From: Brevibacterium marinum
Lineage (GTDB): Bacteria; Actinomycetota; Actinomycetes; Actinomycetales; Brevibacteriaceae
NCBI RefSeq assembly: GCF_011927955.1
Contig: NZ_JAATJN010000001.1
Span: 124,001 to 188,000, forward strand
Direction of reading: 5' to 3'
Length of the DNA stretch: 64,000 nt
Part shown: positions 63,004-64,000 of the stretch, in pieces
How the letters are laid out: the number at the start of each line of letters is the position of its first letter
Position numbering within the stretch: position 1 is the first letter of the stretch
Translations under genes and position numbers: made by a program
Notes under the pieces: generated by a model
Told to the model about the DNA's origin: nothing
Databases searched by the model: none
What the model saw: only the letters and a program-made list of their open reading frames with translations

Positions 63004-64000
63004 TCAGACGGCGGAGTCGAGTCCGTTCATCTTCAGGCGCTCTCGCTGGTTGGGATTGACGCTCGGGCGGAACGGCATCTCCACGACCTCGGCGCGTACC
63101 GGCACGCCCGGTGTATCGGCGAACGGCTCCGGCAGATGGACCCAGTACTCCGTGCCCAGGGCCGTGCCTCCGACGGGCACGTAGGCCATTGCGATGTTGG
63201 CCTCGAGCTCTGGTGAGTACCACGGTGATGTCACATATCCGACCGGATACCCACTGGCGGCGGCACTGACGAGCCAGAAGTCAGGAGCATAGTCCGTGAT
63301 CGGCTTGCCGCCGATGGTCAGCCCGACCAGCTGAGTCTGGTAAGGCGTCGTTCCCGCTTCGATCTGCGCCCGCACCTCTTCGAGCTTGGCTTTGCCGATA
63401 TAGTCGGCCTCCTTCTTCCGCGGCACCTGATAGGACAGGTTGACCTGGAATGGGTAGGTCTCGAAGTCCATATCCTGACCCCACGAGAGAATGCCGGCGG
63501 CGATTCTGCGGTGGTGGCTGGGCGCGACGACCTTGAGGTTGTAGGGAACGCCAGCGGTCAGCACGGCATTCCACATGTCTTCGGCGTACTTCGTCGAGTC
63601 CTTGAGGTAGATCTCGTACCCCTTTTCCCCCGTGAACCCGGTCTGCGAGATGATGACGTCATGCCCGCCGACCTGAGCTTCCATGAGGGCGAAGCTGGGC
63701 AGCGTGCGCCCCTCCTCACCGACGAGATCGGCGATGACGTCGACCGACTTCGGCCCTTGGACCTGGACCGGCGAGACATCGATCTCGGCGATGGTGACGT
63801 CGAAGCCCTTGCCGACGTTGACGCCCTGCAGCCAGAGCATGAGGTCGGAGTCGGAGAGGCTGAACCAGAATTCATCGACCCCCACCCGCAGCAGAATCGG
63901 GTCGTTGAGGATGCCTCCCGCCTCATTGCACAGGATCACATAGCGGGCACGCATGACGGGGATCTTCGTCGCGTCACGGGTGATGACGTAGTTGACGAAC
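63004..64000 (-). CDS. GcvT/DmdA-family tetrahydrofolate-dependent demethylase (partial, runs off the right edge)
   Basis: At least 331 residues; the reading frame stays open to base 64000 (upstream codons read FVNYVITRDATKIPV before the ATG at 63954), so the N terminus is outside. Blocks CNEAGGILNDPILLRVG, DVSPVQVQGPKSVDVIADLV, SQTGFTGEKGYEIYLKD and RRIAAGILSWGQDMDFETYP belong to the aminomethyltransferase superfamily and look most like dimethylsulfoniopropionate demethylase (DmdA) and related methyl-transferring enzymes. It moves a methyl or methylene group to tetrahydrofolate. The true methyl donor is not known. Confidence 0.82.
   Translation of the reverse strand, partial: FVNYVITRDATKIPVMRARYVILCNEAGGILNDPILLRVGVDEFWFSLSDSDLMLWLQGVNVGKGFDVTIAEIDVSPVQVQGPKSVDVIADLVGEEGRTLPSFALMEAQVGGHDVIISQTGFTGEKGYEIYLKDSTKYAEDMWNAVLTAGVPYNLKVVAPSHHRRIAAGILSWGQDMDFETYPFQVNLSYQVPRKKEADYIGKAKLEEVRAQIEAGTTPYQTQLVGLTIGGKPITDYAPDFWLVSAAASGYPVGYVTSPWYSPELEANIAMAYVPVGGTALGTEYWVHLPEPFADTPGVPVRAEVVEMPFRPSVNPNQRERLKMNGLDSAV

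Overview
The window looks like a chromosome segment of a high-GC actinobacterium. I would guess Brevibacterium or a close relative, from gene content and codon use only; there is no rRNA or tRNA to confirm it. Support comes from a RamB-type regulator divergent from isocitrate lyase, a DtxR/IdeR-type iron box, an adrenodoxin-reductase-type FprA, and purine-rich Shine-Dalgarno sites mixed with possible leaderless starts. I see no rRNA, tRNA, CRISPR array, phage or insertion sequence.

Layout: 1-3650 glycine cleavage genes gcvP-gcvT (minus) behind a glycine riboswitch. 3.9-6.2 kb an SDR, a DUF1990 protein and an aminoglycoside-phosphotransferase-fold kinase. 6.4-11 kb a LysR regulator divergent from a CaiB CoA-transferase, acyl-CoA dehydrogenase and SDR operon. 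11.2-13.95 kb an amidohydrolase divergent from a small membrane protein. 14-24.4 kb (minus) urease ureA-ureB-ureC-ureF-ureD-ureG, followed by a five-gene ABC importer that by context should bring in nickel. 24.7-25 kb a broken copy of the small membrane protein gene. 25-27.7 kb (minus) N,N-dimethylformamidase, in visibly lower-GC DNA. 28-38.7 kb an amine-use cluster: cytochrome P450, glutamine-synthetase-like ligase, signal-less solute-binding-fold protein, two class-I glutamine-amidotransferase-fold hydrolases, FprA-type reductase, flavodoxin, GntR regulator, soluble Cache protein and an APC permease. 39-43.2 kb an iron-siderophore ABC importer with a DtxR box. 43.5-51 kb inositol-phosphatase family, a small HTH protein, a fused FAD/Fe-S hydroxyacid dehydrogenase, UspA, and a WYL regulator divergent from a DinB protein. 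51-55.9 kb glyoxylate shunt (aceB, aceA, ramB-like). 55.9-58.8 kb an LhgO-like oxidase and an orphan DNA methyltransferase. 58.9-64 kb fmdB-fmdA (formamidase), an ABM protein, an APC permease and an edge-truncated DmdA/GcvT-family demethylase.

How it fits together: the window is rich in one-carbon, amide and amine nitrogen use. Urease, dimethylformamidase and formamidase release ammonia, dimethylamine and formate. The glycine cleavage genes and the GcvT-family demethylase feed tetrahydrofolate-bound C1 units. The central cluster carries all the parts for a glutamylate, oxygenate, de-glutamylate route for an unknown amine, and this is the most interesting candidate system here.

Two structural habits recur. 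Long, near-perfect hairpins sit at gene ends and between convergent genes. Short tandem repeats (12, 15, 17, 18, 19, 27 and 54 bp) lie between genes and, in frame, inside several proteins as low-complexity tails or inserts.
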